From Clostridia bacterium (GTDB lineage Bacteria; Bacillota_A; Clostridia; Oscillospirales; Butyricicoccaceae), in the NCBI GenBank assembly GCA_017421885.1, contig JAFOHJ010000262.1:1-9565 (forward strand): a stretch of DNA of 9,565 nt. The letters are read 5' to 3'. Positions 1 to 7,468 of the stretch are shown here, in pieces. The notes under the pieces were generated by a model. The model made no database searches. It worked only from the letters and a program-made list of their open reading frames with translations, and was not told the DNA's origin. A program made the position numbers and the translations under genes. Position 1 is the first letter of the stretch. Each line of letters begins with the position of its first letter.

Positions 1-2
1 GA

Positions 3-1280
3 ACCATCGATCTTGAAAGAGAAGGAGCAACCCTGATGCAGACAGTTTTGCCCGAGATACCGTCGGTTGCTTCCCGCAGCGTGGCTGACATTATGGAGGC
101 TGTATGGTTGGCCGGAGTGCTTATGTGCATTGCTGTTTTTGTCGTTACATATATTGCGTGGATGATCAGGTTTCAAAGGGCAGGGAAGTTCATTCACCCG
201 GATATCGAGTCTTTGATCCCCGGCGGAATACTGAGGTGCGTAAGTGTACGGCAAAGCGGCATGATCAACACACCTGTCACATATGGGCTGCTGAGGCCGG
301 TGATACTGATTCCTGAAGGCATGGAAGAAGATAGTGACACGCTTTCATACGTGTTTGCTCATGAGATCCAGCATATCAGGAAGGGAGATCTGTGGTTCAA
401 GCTGTTTCTTGCGGCTGCAGCGAGCTTTTATTGGTTCCTACCGCCGGTATGGCTTATGTATGCGGCTGCATCCCGCGATATCGAGCTTGCCTGTGACGAA
501 GCGGTGCTGTCGAGGTTAGGGCTTGAACATCGCAGAGGCTATGCAATGGCGCTCATCCGTATGGAAGAGAACAAAAGACGCTGGAGTCCTCTTGTTGAGG
601 GGTTCAGCAACAGTGGCATGGAGGAGCGTATTACAGCAATTATGAATAAAAAGAATTATCCCTTTGCGGTGCTGGCCGCCTCGGTGGCAGTGGTTATGTG
701 CATTACTTTTGTATTCGCGGCTTCGGCTGAAAAGCCTGAGGATGACATCGAAGGCCCTGTTCAGCAGGCCTTTGAACAGGCTTCTGAGGCAGCGGATATT
801 GAAAAAGAGACAGAGGAAAAGTTGCCGCAGGCATCTGATGATGCACCTGAATCTGTTGAGGGCGAAGATCCTGAGGTCGTATACTGGCCTTCGGTTTTCA
901 GCAGAACCGTAACAAACAGATTTGGCATGAGGACCCATCCCATAACGGGAGAAGAACGTTTCCACGATCATATCAACATCCGCGGTGATAAAGAAGTTGT
1001 AGCTGCAATGGAGGGTAAGGTCATGGAGGTCTATTACGACAAGGTTTATGGCAATGTAGTCAAAATAGATCACGGAAATAACTATGTCACGGCATATGGT
1101 CATCTTGCCGAGGTCGAGGCATGGGTAGGCCGTTATATGGAAGGCGGAGGGGTGGTCGGCAGTGCCGGCGCAACAGGCCAGGCTACCGGTGTAAATCTTG
1201 CTTTCTGGGTTTATTATAATGGCGAGCCGATTGACCCCATGAGCCTTTATGGCGATGCTTTGAATATAACATTTGAATAA
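3..1280 (+). CDS. BlaR1-like M56 membrane protease with C-terminal degenerate M23 (LytM) domain, 5' partial
   Basis: The frame is open to the window edge, so the start is probably outside. Residues are counted from the in-frame ATG at 36. Seen: a membrane segment at about 23-43, the gluzincin motif HEIQH at 109-113, the family-typical RDIELACDE at 147-155, a second membrane segment at about 207-230, an acidic linker (231-282), then an M23-like domain (about 293-402) with NRFGMRTHPITG and YGHL. In BlaR1 and MecR1 two helices precede the equivalent of helix 23-43; they are missing here, which supports a truncated 5' end. A good AAGGAG lies 8 bases before the ATG at 36, so an internal or true start there cannot be excluded. 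Known: M56 proteases sense an external signal and cleave a cytoplasmic repressor (BlaI/MecI). Odd: M23 zinc ligands are mostly lost (N314 for Asp; N387-L388-A389 for His-x-His), so the outer domain is more likely a cell-wall sensor than a hydrolase. A BlaI-type repressor may lie just upstream. Confidence 0.82.
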   Translation, partial: TIDLEREGATLMQTVLPEIPSVASRSVADIMEAVWLAGVLMCIAVFVVTYIAWMIRFQRAGKFIHPDIESLIPGGILRCVSVRQSGMINTPVTYGLLRPVILIPEGMEEDSDTLSYVFAHEIQHIRKGDLWFKLFLAAAASFYWFLPPVWLMYAAASRDIELACDEAVLSRLGLEHRRGYAMALIRMEENKRRWSPLVEGFSNSGMEERITAIMNKKNYPFAVLAASVAVVMCITFVFAASAEKPEDDIEGPVQQAFEQASEAADIEKETEEKLPQASDDAPESVEGEDPEVVYWPSVFSRTVTNRFGMRTHPITGEERFHDHINIRGDKEVVAAMEGKVMEVYYDKVYGNVVKIDHGNNYVTAYGHLAEVEAWVGRYMEGGGVVGSAGATGQATGVNLAFWVYYNGEPIDPMSLYGDALNITFE

Positions 1281-1285
1281 GGCGC

Positions 1286-1329
1286 AAAAATGCCCTCTGT
1301 CCATTTCGGACAGAGGGCAAACTTTTTTT
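1286..1329. terminator. Bidirectional intrinsic terminator
   Basis: A perfect 12-bp stem, TGCCCTCTGTCC (1291-1302) with GGACAGAGGGCA (1308-1319), closes a 5-base loop. It is followed by seven T at 1323-1329 and preceded by five A at 1286-1290. It can therefore stop the plus-strand protease gene ending at 1280 and the minus-strand operon ending at 1338. Confidence 0.93.
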
Positions 1330-1337
1330 ATTGGTTG

Positions 1338-2459
1338 TTACTGAAGGTACTGAGCAATAAGCGAGATCTCTTCAGAAGGAACTGAGAAGGCACCTTTTTT
1401 AAAACTTCCAAAGCAGCAGCCTGTGCCACTAAGTGCATTGGACATTTCTTCTGAAGGATCACCTTCGATAAAGATCGTGTGAAAATACTTTGTCAAATCG
1501 CTCATTTTTTGTCCGCTGACCGCACTGGAAAGCTCGTTCTTTTCCAGCATTACCGAAAGGGTAAGGCCTTCTTCATCAGCGGTACGACGGATAGCCTTGT
1601 AAATGCTTTCAAGAGCGGCATATCGGCTCTCTTCGCTGTCATCCGATCCAAGATCCATCAGTTCGAGTTTGCCGGAAAGAGGGAAGCAGAGGTCGTCGAA
1701 GATAATATTATCGAAACCGCAGCCAGCACAGGCTCGGATGATATCACAGAGATATTCAGAAGCCATATCGCCATAGGGGTTTATCCAACATTTATTCTGA
1801 CTGTCGAGCCATGTGACACCGGAGGTGGTTACAGCATAATCGCTAAAGGAGCGCGGAGCAATATCGTCCCTAAATGCCGAAACAAGGGCAGTCAGCTCAA
1901 TATCGGTGCCGTCAATGACTTCCAGTGCAGCTTTGATATTGTTTGCTTTGGTCGACTGGGATTCCTGCGAAGAATAGGAAGTGACAATGGGGATCTTGAT
2001 CACGCCGTCGGCACCCTTGATCTCAAAGCAGAGTGTGTTGCAGCCCTGCTCGAGAGCAACTTTGGAAAGGCCTTTGCCATAGCCGCTGCGGCTGAGGAGG
2101 TTTTCGATATTGTCGATAACACCCAGCATAGGCGGCTTGTTGATCGGAGTGGGATATTCCTCAGGAGATACAGGATTTTCGCTGGACTGATCAGGCTGAT
2201 CCTGCTCTTCACCGTCAACTATGACAACAGGTAGATCTTCCTCTTCGCCGGTAAGAACCTGCTCGTTCTGTACGGGATTTTTATCTTCCATAAAGGTAAA
2301 TCGGAAGCCTTCGGATGTAAAGATGATATACTCGGGAAGAATAAAGAAGGCGAGAGCAGCCAGTGAGAGAAGGATCACGATCGATGATCCGACTATCAGC
2401 TTCTTATCGCGCGAAGATCTCCTTCCGCGGTAAGAATTATAGTAATTTCTTCTTTTCAT
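1338..2459 (-). CDS. Membrane-anchored glycoside-hydrolase-like (DUF4015-type) TIM-barrel protein
   Basis: The 373-residue product starts with a basic tail (KRRNYYNSYRGRR), one membrane helix at about 21-42, and an acidic, proline-rich linker to about 110. The outer domain (about 111-373) has the pattern of the DUF4015 putative glycosyl hydrolase family: WINPYG at 225-230, then GFDNIIFDDLCFP at 248-260, which matches the family's 'GFDxIxxDYxRFP' strand with acidic D255 and D256. The positive-inside rule places this domain outside the membrane. The start is set by AAGGAGG at 2470-2476, 10 bases before the ATG. The gene begins 25 bases after the rnfB stop with no terminator between, so it is probably the last gene of the rnf operon. 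Substrate and activity are unknown; the barrel could be non-catalytic. The family assignment is by motif only and is weaker than for the rnf genes. Confidence 0.65.
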   Translation of the reverse strand: MKRRNYYNSYRGRRSSRDKKLIVGSSIVILLSLAALAFFILPEYIIFTSEGFRFTFMEDKNPVQNEQVLTGEEEDLPVVIVDGEEQDQPDQSSENPVSPEEYPTPINKPPMLGVIDNIENLLSRSGYGKGLSKVALEQGCNTLCFEIKGADGVIKIPIVTSYSSQESQSTKANNIKAALEVIDGTDIELTALVSAFRDDIAPRSFSDYAVTTSGVTWLDSQNKCWINPYGDMASEYLCDIIRACAGCGFDNIIFDDLCFPLSGKLELMDLGSDDSEESRYAALESIYKAIRRTADEEGLTLSVMLEKNELSSAVSGQKMSDLTKYFHTIFIEGDPSEEMSNALSGTGCCFGSFKKGAFSVPSEEISLIAQYLQ

Positions 2460-2484
2460 AGCAGCTCGGCCTCCTTAAATAATA

Positions 2485-3297
2485 TCAGTCGTTCTTTACA
2501 ACTACATGCTCATTTGCATTAACAATGAGCTTGCGGGGGCAAACACCTACACACTTACCACAATTGATACACTTGTCATAATCAATCGAAGCAAGGTTGT
2601 CAGTGACGGTGATAGCGCCGGTGGGGCAGTTCTTCTGGCAGAGTGTGCAGCCGATGCAGCCGATGTTGCAGATCTTGCGGAGCTCGGCACCCTTCTGATG
2701 TGAAGAACAGCTTACGAAAATGTCCTGAGATTCACGTACAAGAGAGATGATGTGTCTGGGGCAGGCATTGATGCACTTGCTGCAGGCCTTGCACTTGGTG
2801 CCATCGACTTCGGCAACACCGTTTACGATATGGATAGCATCATAGGGGCAGGCTTTTACACAGGTGCCAAAACCGAGGCAGCCATAAGCACATTCAAGAG
2901 GGCCGTTTGCAACTTTGGATGCTGCAAAGCAGTCCTGAATGCCGTCATACTCATACTTGCGCTTGGCATTAATGCCGCCGCGGCAGTTTACGTGGGCGAC
3001 AAGACGTTCGGTCGTAGCGGGCTGGACACCCATGATCTTGGCGATTGCTTCGGCACATGCCTTGCCTCCTACGGGGCAGCCATTTACCTGAGCTTCGCCG
3101 CGCAGGATAGCATTAGCCATTGCCGAGCATCCGGAATAGCCGCAGCCACCGCAGTTGGCACCGGGCAGGGCTTCGACGATCTCGTCAAGACGAGGATCGC
3201 GGTCAACATGGAAGATCTTCGAACCATAGGCGAGGAGAAGTCCGAAAAAGAGGCCGAGACCGCCCAGAATAAGAACGGGCATTACAAATGTTTGCAT
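2485..3297 (-). CDS. rnfB: Rnf complex subunit B, multi-cluster ferredoxin-like electron entry subunit
   Basis: RnfB is the iron-sulfur subunit that takes electrons from reduced ferredoxin on the cytoplasmic side. Seen in the 270 residues: an N-terminal membrane helix (about 5-25); the Fe-S domain with C49, C52, C57 and C74 in GANCGGCGYSGCSAM; the RnfB-typical C136, C140, C146 and C150 (CLGFGTCVKACPYDAI); then ferredoxin-type quartets C169/172/175/179, C214/217/220/224 and C243/246/249/253. That makes five evident [4Fe-4S] sites, more than the three of the proteobacterial protein, in keeping with the longer clostridial form. Five further cysteines (C81, C105, C123, C197, C210) are unassigned. 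GGAGGT (3307-3312) lies 9 bases before the ATG. The rnfA stop is 16 bases upstream. No lesion is seen. Confidence 0.96.
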   Translation of the reverse strand: MQTFVMPVLILGGLGLFFGLLLAYGSKIFHVDRDPRLDEIVEALPGANCGGCGYSGCSAMANAILRGEAQVNGCPVGGKACAEAIAKIMGVQPATTERLVAHVNCRGGINAKRKYEYDGIQDCFAASKVANGPLECAYGCLGFGTCVKACPYDAIHIVNGVAEVDGTKCKACSKCINACPRHIISLVRESQDIFVSCSSHQKGAELRKICNIGCIGCTLCQKNCPTGAITVTDNLASIDYDKCINCGKCVGVCPRKLIVNANEHVVVKND

Positions 3298-3313
3298 TAT
3301 TTACAGACCTCCA

Positions 3314-3901
3314 TTAAAAGATAGACAGACCCTGGAAGCCCATGAAAGCGATCGAGAGCAGCGAAGCCGCAACGAGGGCGATGGGGAATCCGGAGAAACA
3401 TTTGGGATACTCGGCATATTCAAGACGCTCACGTACCGAGGCAAAAAGTACGATGGCCAGTGTGAAACCGCAGCCGGCCGAAAAACCGTAAATCACAGAG
3501 CCGATGAAGTCGAGGCCATTGGCTACATTGAGGTTGGCAACGCCGAGAACGGCGCAGTTTGTGGTGATCAGGGGAAGATAGATGCCCAGGGCTTCATAAA
3601 GAGCCGGCATCATCTTCATGAGAAACATCTCGATGAACTGAACAAGAGCAGCGATGATGAGGATGAATACGACAGTTCTCATATATGCATAGTCGGTGCC
3701 CAGCAAATAGGTGTTTACAAGATTTGTAACAGCCGAGGCAACCGTCATTACGAATATAACGGCAATGCCCATGCCGAGGGCTGTGTCGGTCTTTTTGGAA
3801 ACACCGAGGAAGGGACAGCAACCGAGAAACTTGACGAAAATAAAGTTCTCAATGAGTATAGCCGAGAGAGAAAGGGAAAAATAATATGTCAGACCACTCA
3901 T
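3314..3901 (-). CDS. rnfA: Rnf complex integral membrane subunit A
   Basis: The 195-residue hydrophobic protein belongs to the RnfA/NqrE family, a six-helix membrane subunit. Seen: the family N-terminus with ENFIFVKFLGCCPFLGVSKK (about 19-38) and LITTNCAVLGV (111-121). C29 and C116 correspond to the paired cysteines that, in Nqr and Rnf structures, hold an iron-sulfur cluster between RnfA and RnfE inside the membrane. The length is normal for the family. The start ATG shares one base with the stop of rnfE (TAATG on the minus strand), so translation is probably coupled; a ribosome site GGAGG lies in the last codons of rnfE. RnfA and RnfE are distant homologues inserted in opposite orientation. 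C28 next to C29 is an extra cysteine. Confidence 0.96.
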   Translation of the reverse strand: MSGLTYYFSLSLSAILIENFIFVKFLGCCPFLGVSKKTDTALGMGIAVIFVMTVASAVTNLVNTYLLGTDYAYMRTVVFILIIAALVQFIEMFLMKMMPALYEALGIYLPLITTNCAVLGVANLNVANGLDFIGSVIYGFSAGCGFTLAIVLFASVRERLEYAEYPKCFSGFPIALVAASLLSIAFMGFQGLSIF

Positions 3902-4503
3902 TATTTTGCCTCCTTCTTATTCATAAAATACTGGAAAATACCCATCAGGATGCCGAGCGTAAGAAAACCGCCGGCAGGGAGGATCATCATGACGATAGGA
4001 GCATAGCTTGCGCCGAATACGGGGATGCCGTAGATGCAGCCTGTGCCGATAAGCTCGCGAACAGAGCTGATGATCGAAATACCTACGGTAAATCCGATAC
4101 CCATCGTAAGGCCGTCGATAAGAGCAGGGATGGGTTTGTTTTTGGATGCGAATGCCTCAGCTCTTGCGAGCAGCAGACAGTTAACAACGATCAGAGGAAT
4201 AAAGATGCCCAACGATGCCGAAAGCTCGGGGAACCATGCCTGAAGAGAAAGATCGACTATGGTAACGAAGCCTGCGATGATGACGATATATGCTGCGATT
4301 CTGACCTTGGAAGGGATAAACTTGCGGAGAAGTGAGATTACAAAGTTTGAACACATGAGAACGAGGGTAACGGCAATACCCATACCCATTCCGTTTTCAA
4401 GAGAGGTGCTGGTGGCCAGTGTAGGGCAGGTGCCGATAAGCTGGACAAAGATGGGGTTGTTTGTAAGAACGCCTTCTTTAAGCTGTTTTGCGAAGTTGCT
4501 CAT
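3901..4503 (-). CDS. rnfE: Rnf complex integral membrane subunit E
   Basis: The 200-residue product is an RnfE/NqrD family membrane protein. Seen: NNPIFVQLIGTCPTLATSTSLENGMGMG-type family N-terminus, C26 in IGTCPTLA and C109 in IVVNCLLLARAEAFAS. These two match the cysteines that, with those of RnfA, ligate the intramembrane iron-sulfur cluster passing electrons across the membrane. About six helices are apparent and the length is typical. The start ATG overlaps the rnfG stop by four bases (ATGA, 4500-4503), and AAGGAGG at 4514-4520 lies 10 bases upstream inside rnfG. The product works only as part of the Rnf complex encoded on both sides. No unusual residue stands out. Confidence 0.96.
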   Translation of the reverse strand: MSNFAKQLKEGVLTNNPIFVQLIGTCPTLATSTSLENGMGMGIAVTLVLMCSNFVISLLRKFIPSKVRIAAYIVIIAGFVTIVDLSLQAWFPELSASLGIFIPLIVVNCLLLARAEAFASKNKPIPALIDGLTMGIGFTVGISIISSVRELIGTGCIYGIPVFGASYAPIVMMILPAGGFLTLGILMGIFQYFMNKKEAK

Positions 4504-5078
4504 TTTACAAGGCCCTCCTTTTCTGCGAGGATCTGTGCAAAGGCCAGCGATTCGTTTACCGCCGAAGTTACAGCCTTGGATGTGATTGTTGCCGAAGTAA
4601 TAGCCTGGATCTGGCTGTCGGAAGGAGTCGACTTGGTAACGGTCAACTCACCAGATTTGCCGATGAACTGCGAGCGCCAGCCTTCCTGAACTGCCTTGGC
4701 ACCAAGGCCGGGAGTTTCGGAATGATTTGTTATCTCAACGCCTGTGATCTTCAAGTCAGCCGACACGCCTACCATGACGGTAAGCTCTCCGCCGTAACCT
4801 CTGGGGGTAACGGTAAAGCACCAGCCGACGATTCCGGCGCTTTTGTCATAGCCTTTATGGGCGGCTGCAATATCAGAGCCTTCGGGGGAAAGGACACCGG
4901 CATGGCCGAAGGAGGCTGCATCCGAAAGAATAGCGTGCATGGTCTGATTCTGCTTTTCAGCATTGGTTGCTGCAATAATATCTGCGGTTGCATCATTGAA
5001 GAATCCGAGGAGAAGAGCGACCACCGAGGTGATAGCCAGCAGGACTCCGCCAAGACGGATATATTCGTTATTTTTCAA
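4500..5078 (-). CDS. rnfG: Rnf complex flavoprotein subunit G (TTG start)
   Basis: RnfG carries a covalent FMN on the outer face of the membrane and passes electrons on within the complex. The best start is TTG at 5078, giving 192 residues. From there the protein begins (M)KNNEYIRLGG and a membrane helix at about 8-28, as in the family, and AAGGAGG (5087-5093) sits 8 bases upstream. Starting at the ATG at 5156 would add 26 residues of basic, family-foreign sequence read inside rnfD. Seen: an FMN-binding domain with HSETPGLGAKA (119-129) and the flavinylation site QAITSATITS (158-167), where T164 is the expected FMN attachment residue. The usual Asp of the ApbE motif D-x-x-[ST]-G-A-[ST] is Gln158 here, and the Gly is Ser162. 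The gene overlaps the end of rnfD by 11 bases and rnfE by four. Confidence 0.93.
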   Translation of the reverse strand: MKNNEYIRLGGVLLAITSVVALLLGFFNDATADIIAATNAEKQNQTMHAILSDAASFGHAGVLSPEGSDIAAAHKGYDKSAGIVGWCFTVTPRGYGGELTVMVGVSADLKITGVEITNHSETPGLGAKAVQEGWRSQFIGKSGELTVTKSTPSDSQIQAITSATITSKAVTSAVNESLAFAQILAEKEGLVK

Positions 5079-6072
5079 CCTTGGAGCCTCCTTTCTTTTC
5101 CTTTTGGGGTGCGCCGAACTTGCGGGGCATGGTAACATTTTCGATAAGGCCAACAAAGAGGTTCATGACCAGAATTGCATAGGAGACACCTTCGGGATAG
5201 GTTCCGAAATAACGGATGAGAACTGTGATAAGTCCGCAGCCGATGCCGTATATGATCTGACCCTTGATGGTGATGGGAGAAGTGGTATAATCGGTCGCCA
5301 TAAAGATAGCGCCAAGCATGAGGCCGCCGGAGACCAGCTGGCTCAGCATCCACTGTAGATTGTTATTTCCCTGGGGGAAGATGAAGGAGATAACAGCAAC
5401 TGTGCCGATAAATGCCAGAGGGATCCTTGCCGAGATAACCTTGCGGTAGATCAGATAGATGCCGCCGGCAATAAGGGCGAAGGAGGAGATCTCGCCGATC
5501 GAGCCGCCTACCATACCGAGAGCATTGTTGAACACCGAGATATCGGGAAGGATGCCTTCCTTCATCTGGCTGAGGGGAGTAGCTGTTGTTACGATATCAA
5601 CCGGTGTGGTGAAAAGGGGCAGCGCGGTCCTTATCTTGGGATAGACCGAAACAATACCTGCAAAGGATGCCAGCAGGAATGCGCGGGCAGCCAGAGCGGG
5701 GTTGACAAAGTTCTTGCCGATTCCGCCGAACAACTGCTTTACAATAATGATGGCGAAGAGGTCGCCCAACAGTACTGTCCACAGAGGGGTGGAAACGGGA
5801 AGGCAGTAGGCCAGCAGAACACCGGTGACAACTGCAGAAAGGTCGCCAACCGACTGATATTTGTGGGAAAGATGGTTATAAAGCCATTCAAAGAATACGC
5901 AGCCAATGACCGAAACAGCTGTGACAGTCAGAGCGCGCAGGCCATATACGAAAATGCCAATGGCCAGAGCGGGCATCAGGGCGATGACAACATCGAGCAT
6001 GATGCGGGAGGTGGTGTCCTCAGATCGGATATGAGGCGAGGAACTTACCTTGAGTTTGGAAAGATCATTCAT
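5068..6072 (-). CDS. rnfD: Rnf complex membrane flavoprotein subunit D
   Basis: RnfD (NqrB family) is the large membrane subunit with covalent FMN, linked to ion translocation. The chosen ATG at 6072 gives 334 residues starting MNDLSKLKVSSSPHIRSEDT, the normal family N-terminus. It sits 10 bases after the rnfC stop, with TGAGGA overlapping that stop as the ribosome site. The frame could be extended to 6123 but would then run inside rnfC and add an atypical tail. Seen: roughly nine to ten hydrophobic helices; NFVNPALAARAF (121-132), a conserved family segment; and the flavinylation motif D159-I-V-T-T-A-T165-P, where T165 is the predicted FMN residue (Thr163 stands where Gly is usual). The tail is hydrophilic and lysine-rich (QKEKKGGSKVEK). 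The end overlaps the start of rnfG. Confidence 0.95.
   Translation of the reverse strand: MNDLSKLKVSSSPHIRSEDTTSRIMLDVVIALMPALAIGIFVYGLRALTVTAVSVIGCVFFEWLYNHLSHKYQSVGDLSAVVTGVLLAYCLPVSTPLWTVLLGDLFAIIIVKQLFGGIGKNFVNPALAARAFLLASFAGIVSVYPKIRTALPLFTTPVDIVTTATPLSQMKEGILPDISVFNNALGMVGGSIGEISSFALIAGGIYLIYRKVISARIPLAFIGTVAVISFIFPQGNNNLQWMLSQLVSGGLMLGAIFMATDYTTSPITIKGQIIYGIGCGLITVLIRYFGTYPEGVSYAILVMNLFVGLIENVTMPRKFGAPQKEKKGGSKVEK
5087..5093 (-). promoter_or_regulatory. Ribosome binding site deciding the TTG start of rnfG
   Basis: AAGGAGG on the minus strand lies within the last codons of rnfD, 8 bases before TTG at 5076-5078. No ATG or GTG lies at a suitable distance in the rnfG frame, which supports the TTG start. 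Confidence 0.8.
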
Positions 6073-6082
6073 CCTGTTATCC

Positions 6083-7393
6083 TCACTTTCTGTTAGCAGC
6101 AATGATCTTCTGCTTTGCAACACGGATACCCTGTGTCAGAGGCACCTTTGCGGGGCAGACAAAAGAGCAGACGCCGCATTCGATGCAGTCAAGGGGATTC
6201 AAGGATGCACATTCGTCCATTCTTCCGGCCATGGCGGCGCGGTAAATATATGTGGGAACCAGCTGCATGGGGCAGTCGGCAACACATCTTCCGCATCTGA
6301 TGCATCTGGGGTCGCTGACATGAAGGGGTTCGGTTTCGGCAAAAGCCAGAATGCCGTTTGTACCCTTGATAATGGGGACCTCGTCGCTGTAGAGCGAAGT
6401 ACCCATCATGGGGCCGCCCATAAGCAGCTTGGTGGGAGGCTCGATAAAGCCGCCGCAGAAGGCAATGAGGTCCTTAACAGGCGTGCCGATCCTTACTTCA
6501 AGGTTCTTGGGAACTGCCATATCGGGGCCGGAAACTGTTACGATCCTGCGGTGCATAGGCATACCGGTAGAAAACAGACGGTAGATGGAAGCGGCAGTGT
6601 CGGTGTTAAATACAGCACATCCGGCATCGGCAGGCAGTTTTCCGGAAGGAACCTCGCGGCCTGTGATAGTCTTGATAAGCTGTTTTTCAGCGCCCTGAGG
6701 ATACTTGACAGCCATGGGCACCAGCTTGATGCTTCCGTCAACAGGGAGGAGAGAATTGATCTTCTCAAAGGTGTTTTCCTTATTCATCTCAATGCCGATG
6801 ACAGCATTCTTGAGATTCAGGATCCTGAGAATGATCTTTACACCTTCAACAACTTCTTCGGGGTGCTCAAGGAGGATCCTGTGGTCGGATGTAAGGAAGG
6901 GCTCGCATTCAGCGCCGTTGATGATAACTGTGTCGACTTTGCCGAGCGCAGAAGACAGCTTGATGTGTGTGGGGAATGCGGCACCGCCGTGTCCGACGAT
7001 ACCGGCCTCCTTGATGCATGCGATCATTTCTTCAGCTGTCATTGCCGAATAATCGATAGGTGCGATCGAGGGATCGAGTTCGTCCTGATAGTCATTTTCG
7101 ATAACGATCGACATGACTTTTGTGCCGAGGGCATGCTCCATAGGGGCAATAGCTTTTACTGTACCGGAGATAGTAGCATGAACAGGAGCAGAAACAGCAG
7201 CCTGAGCTTCGGCGATTTTCTGACCCATGTAAACATGGTCACCGACAGCGACCAGAGGCTGACAGGGAGCACCGATGTGCATAGACATCGGGAGAATTAC
7301 GAGTTCGGGGGCATGGAGCTTCTCGATGGGCTTCTGACTGGTCAGATGCTTCATTTCATCGGGATGCGTGCCTCCCTTAAAACCATGTGACAT
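6083..7393 (-). CDS. rnfC: Rnf complex NADH/FMN-binding subunit C
   Basis: RnfC is the peripheral cytoplasmic subunit where NAD+ is reduced (or NADH oxidised). Seen in 436 residues: the family N-terminus FKGGTHPDEMK (5-15), a biotinyl-like segment with SAPVHATISGTVKAI (68-82), the Gly-rich nucleotide/FMN motif GHGGAAFPT (134-142), INGAECEPFLTSDHR (158-172), and two [4Fe-4S] quartets C364/C367/C370/C374 and C403/C406/C409/C413 with following prolines. The length matches clostridial RnfC. It is the first gene of the operon. GAGGTG lies 5 bases before the ATG at 7393. The frame is complete with no lesion. Confidence 0.96.
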   Translation of the reverse strand: MSHGFKGGTHPDEMKHLTSQKPIEKLHAPELVILPMSMHIGAPCQPLVAVGDHVYMGQKIAEAQAAVSAPVHATISGTVKAIAPMEHALGTKVMSIVIENDYQDELDPSIAPIDYSAMTAEEMIACIKEAGIVGHGGAAFPTHIKLSSALGKVDTVIINGAECEPFLTSDHRILLEHPEEVVEGVKIILRILNLKNAVIGIEMNKENTFEKINSLLPVDGSIKLVPMAVKYPQGAEKQLIKTITGREVPSGKLPADAGCAVFNTDTAASIYRLFSTGMPMHRRIVTVSGPDMAVPKNLEVRIGTPVKDLIAFCGGFIEPPTKLLMGGPMMGTSLYSDEVPIIKGTNGILAFAETEPLHVSDPRCIRCGRCVADCPMQLVPTYIYRAAMAGRMDECASLNPLDCIECGVCSFVCPAKVPLTQGIRVAKQKIIAANRK

Positions 7394-7441
7394 TTATTCA
7401 CCTCTATATTTTTCTTCTTTGGTTATATAATTACCCTGCTC

Positions 7442-7468
7442 AAAAAAAGCACAGCTTTCGCCATGCTT
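7442..7468 (-). terminator. Terminator-like hairpin in the rnf leader (possible attenuator)
   Basis: On the minus strand AAGCATGGC (7468-7460) pairs with GCTGTGCTT (7455-7447): nine pairs including two G-T wobbles, around a GAAA tetraloop, and followed by a run of T (7448-7442). No minus-strand gene lies upstream for it to terminate, and it sits between the rnf promoter and rnfC, so it may be an attenuator. Confidence 0.6.

Noticed and set aside
22..38. AAGGAG plus ATG at 36 as the true start of the M56-M23 gene
   Set aside because: The frame is open upstream to the window edge and a start here would delete the two N-terminal helices normal for BlaR1/MecR1. It is kept as a possible internal start only.
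516..1304. Minus-strand open frame opposite the M56-M23 gene
   Set aside because: Its first codons begin inside the recognised protease gene, it runs through the terminator arm, and the translation looks like antisense noise.
5079..5156. Longer rnfG beginning at the ATG at 5156
   Set aside because: It would add a basic segment read inside rnfD ahead of the family N-terminus; the TTG at 5078 has a well-placed AAGGAGG.
6073..6123. Longer rnfD beginning at 6123
   Set aside because: The extra 17 residues lie inside rnfC and do not resemble RnfD N-termini; the ATG at 6072 has a suitable ribosome site and gives the family start.
6050..7390. Long open plus-strand frame opposite rnfC (446 codons)
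   Set aside because: It lies wholly antisense to a clearly recognised rnfC, has no recognisable family features and lacks a fitting ribosome site; it reflects codon bias of the real gene.
7423..7464. 13-codon minus-strand frame MAKAVLFLSRVII in the rnf leader, a possible leader peptide
   Set aside because: It overlaps the terminator-like hairpin and has no ribosome binding site; no run of regulatory codons is present. It is most likely a by-product of the hairpin and T run.
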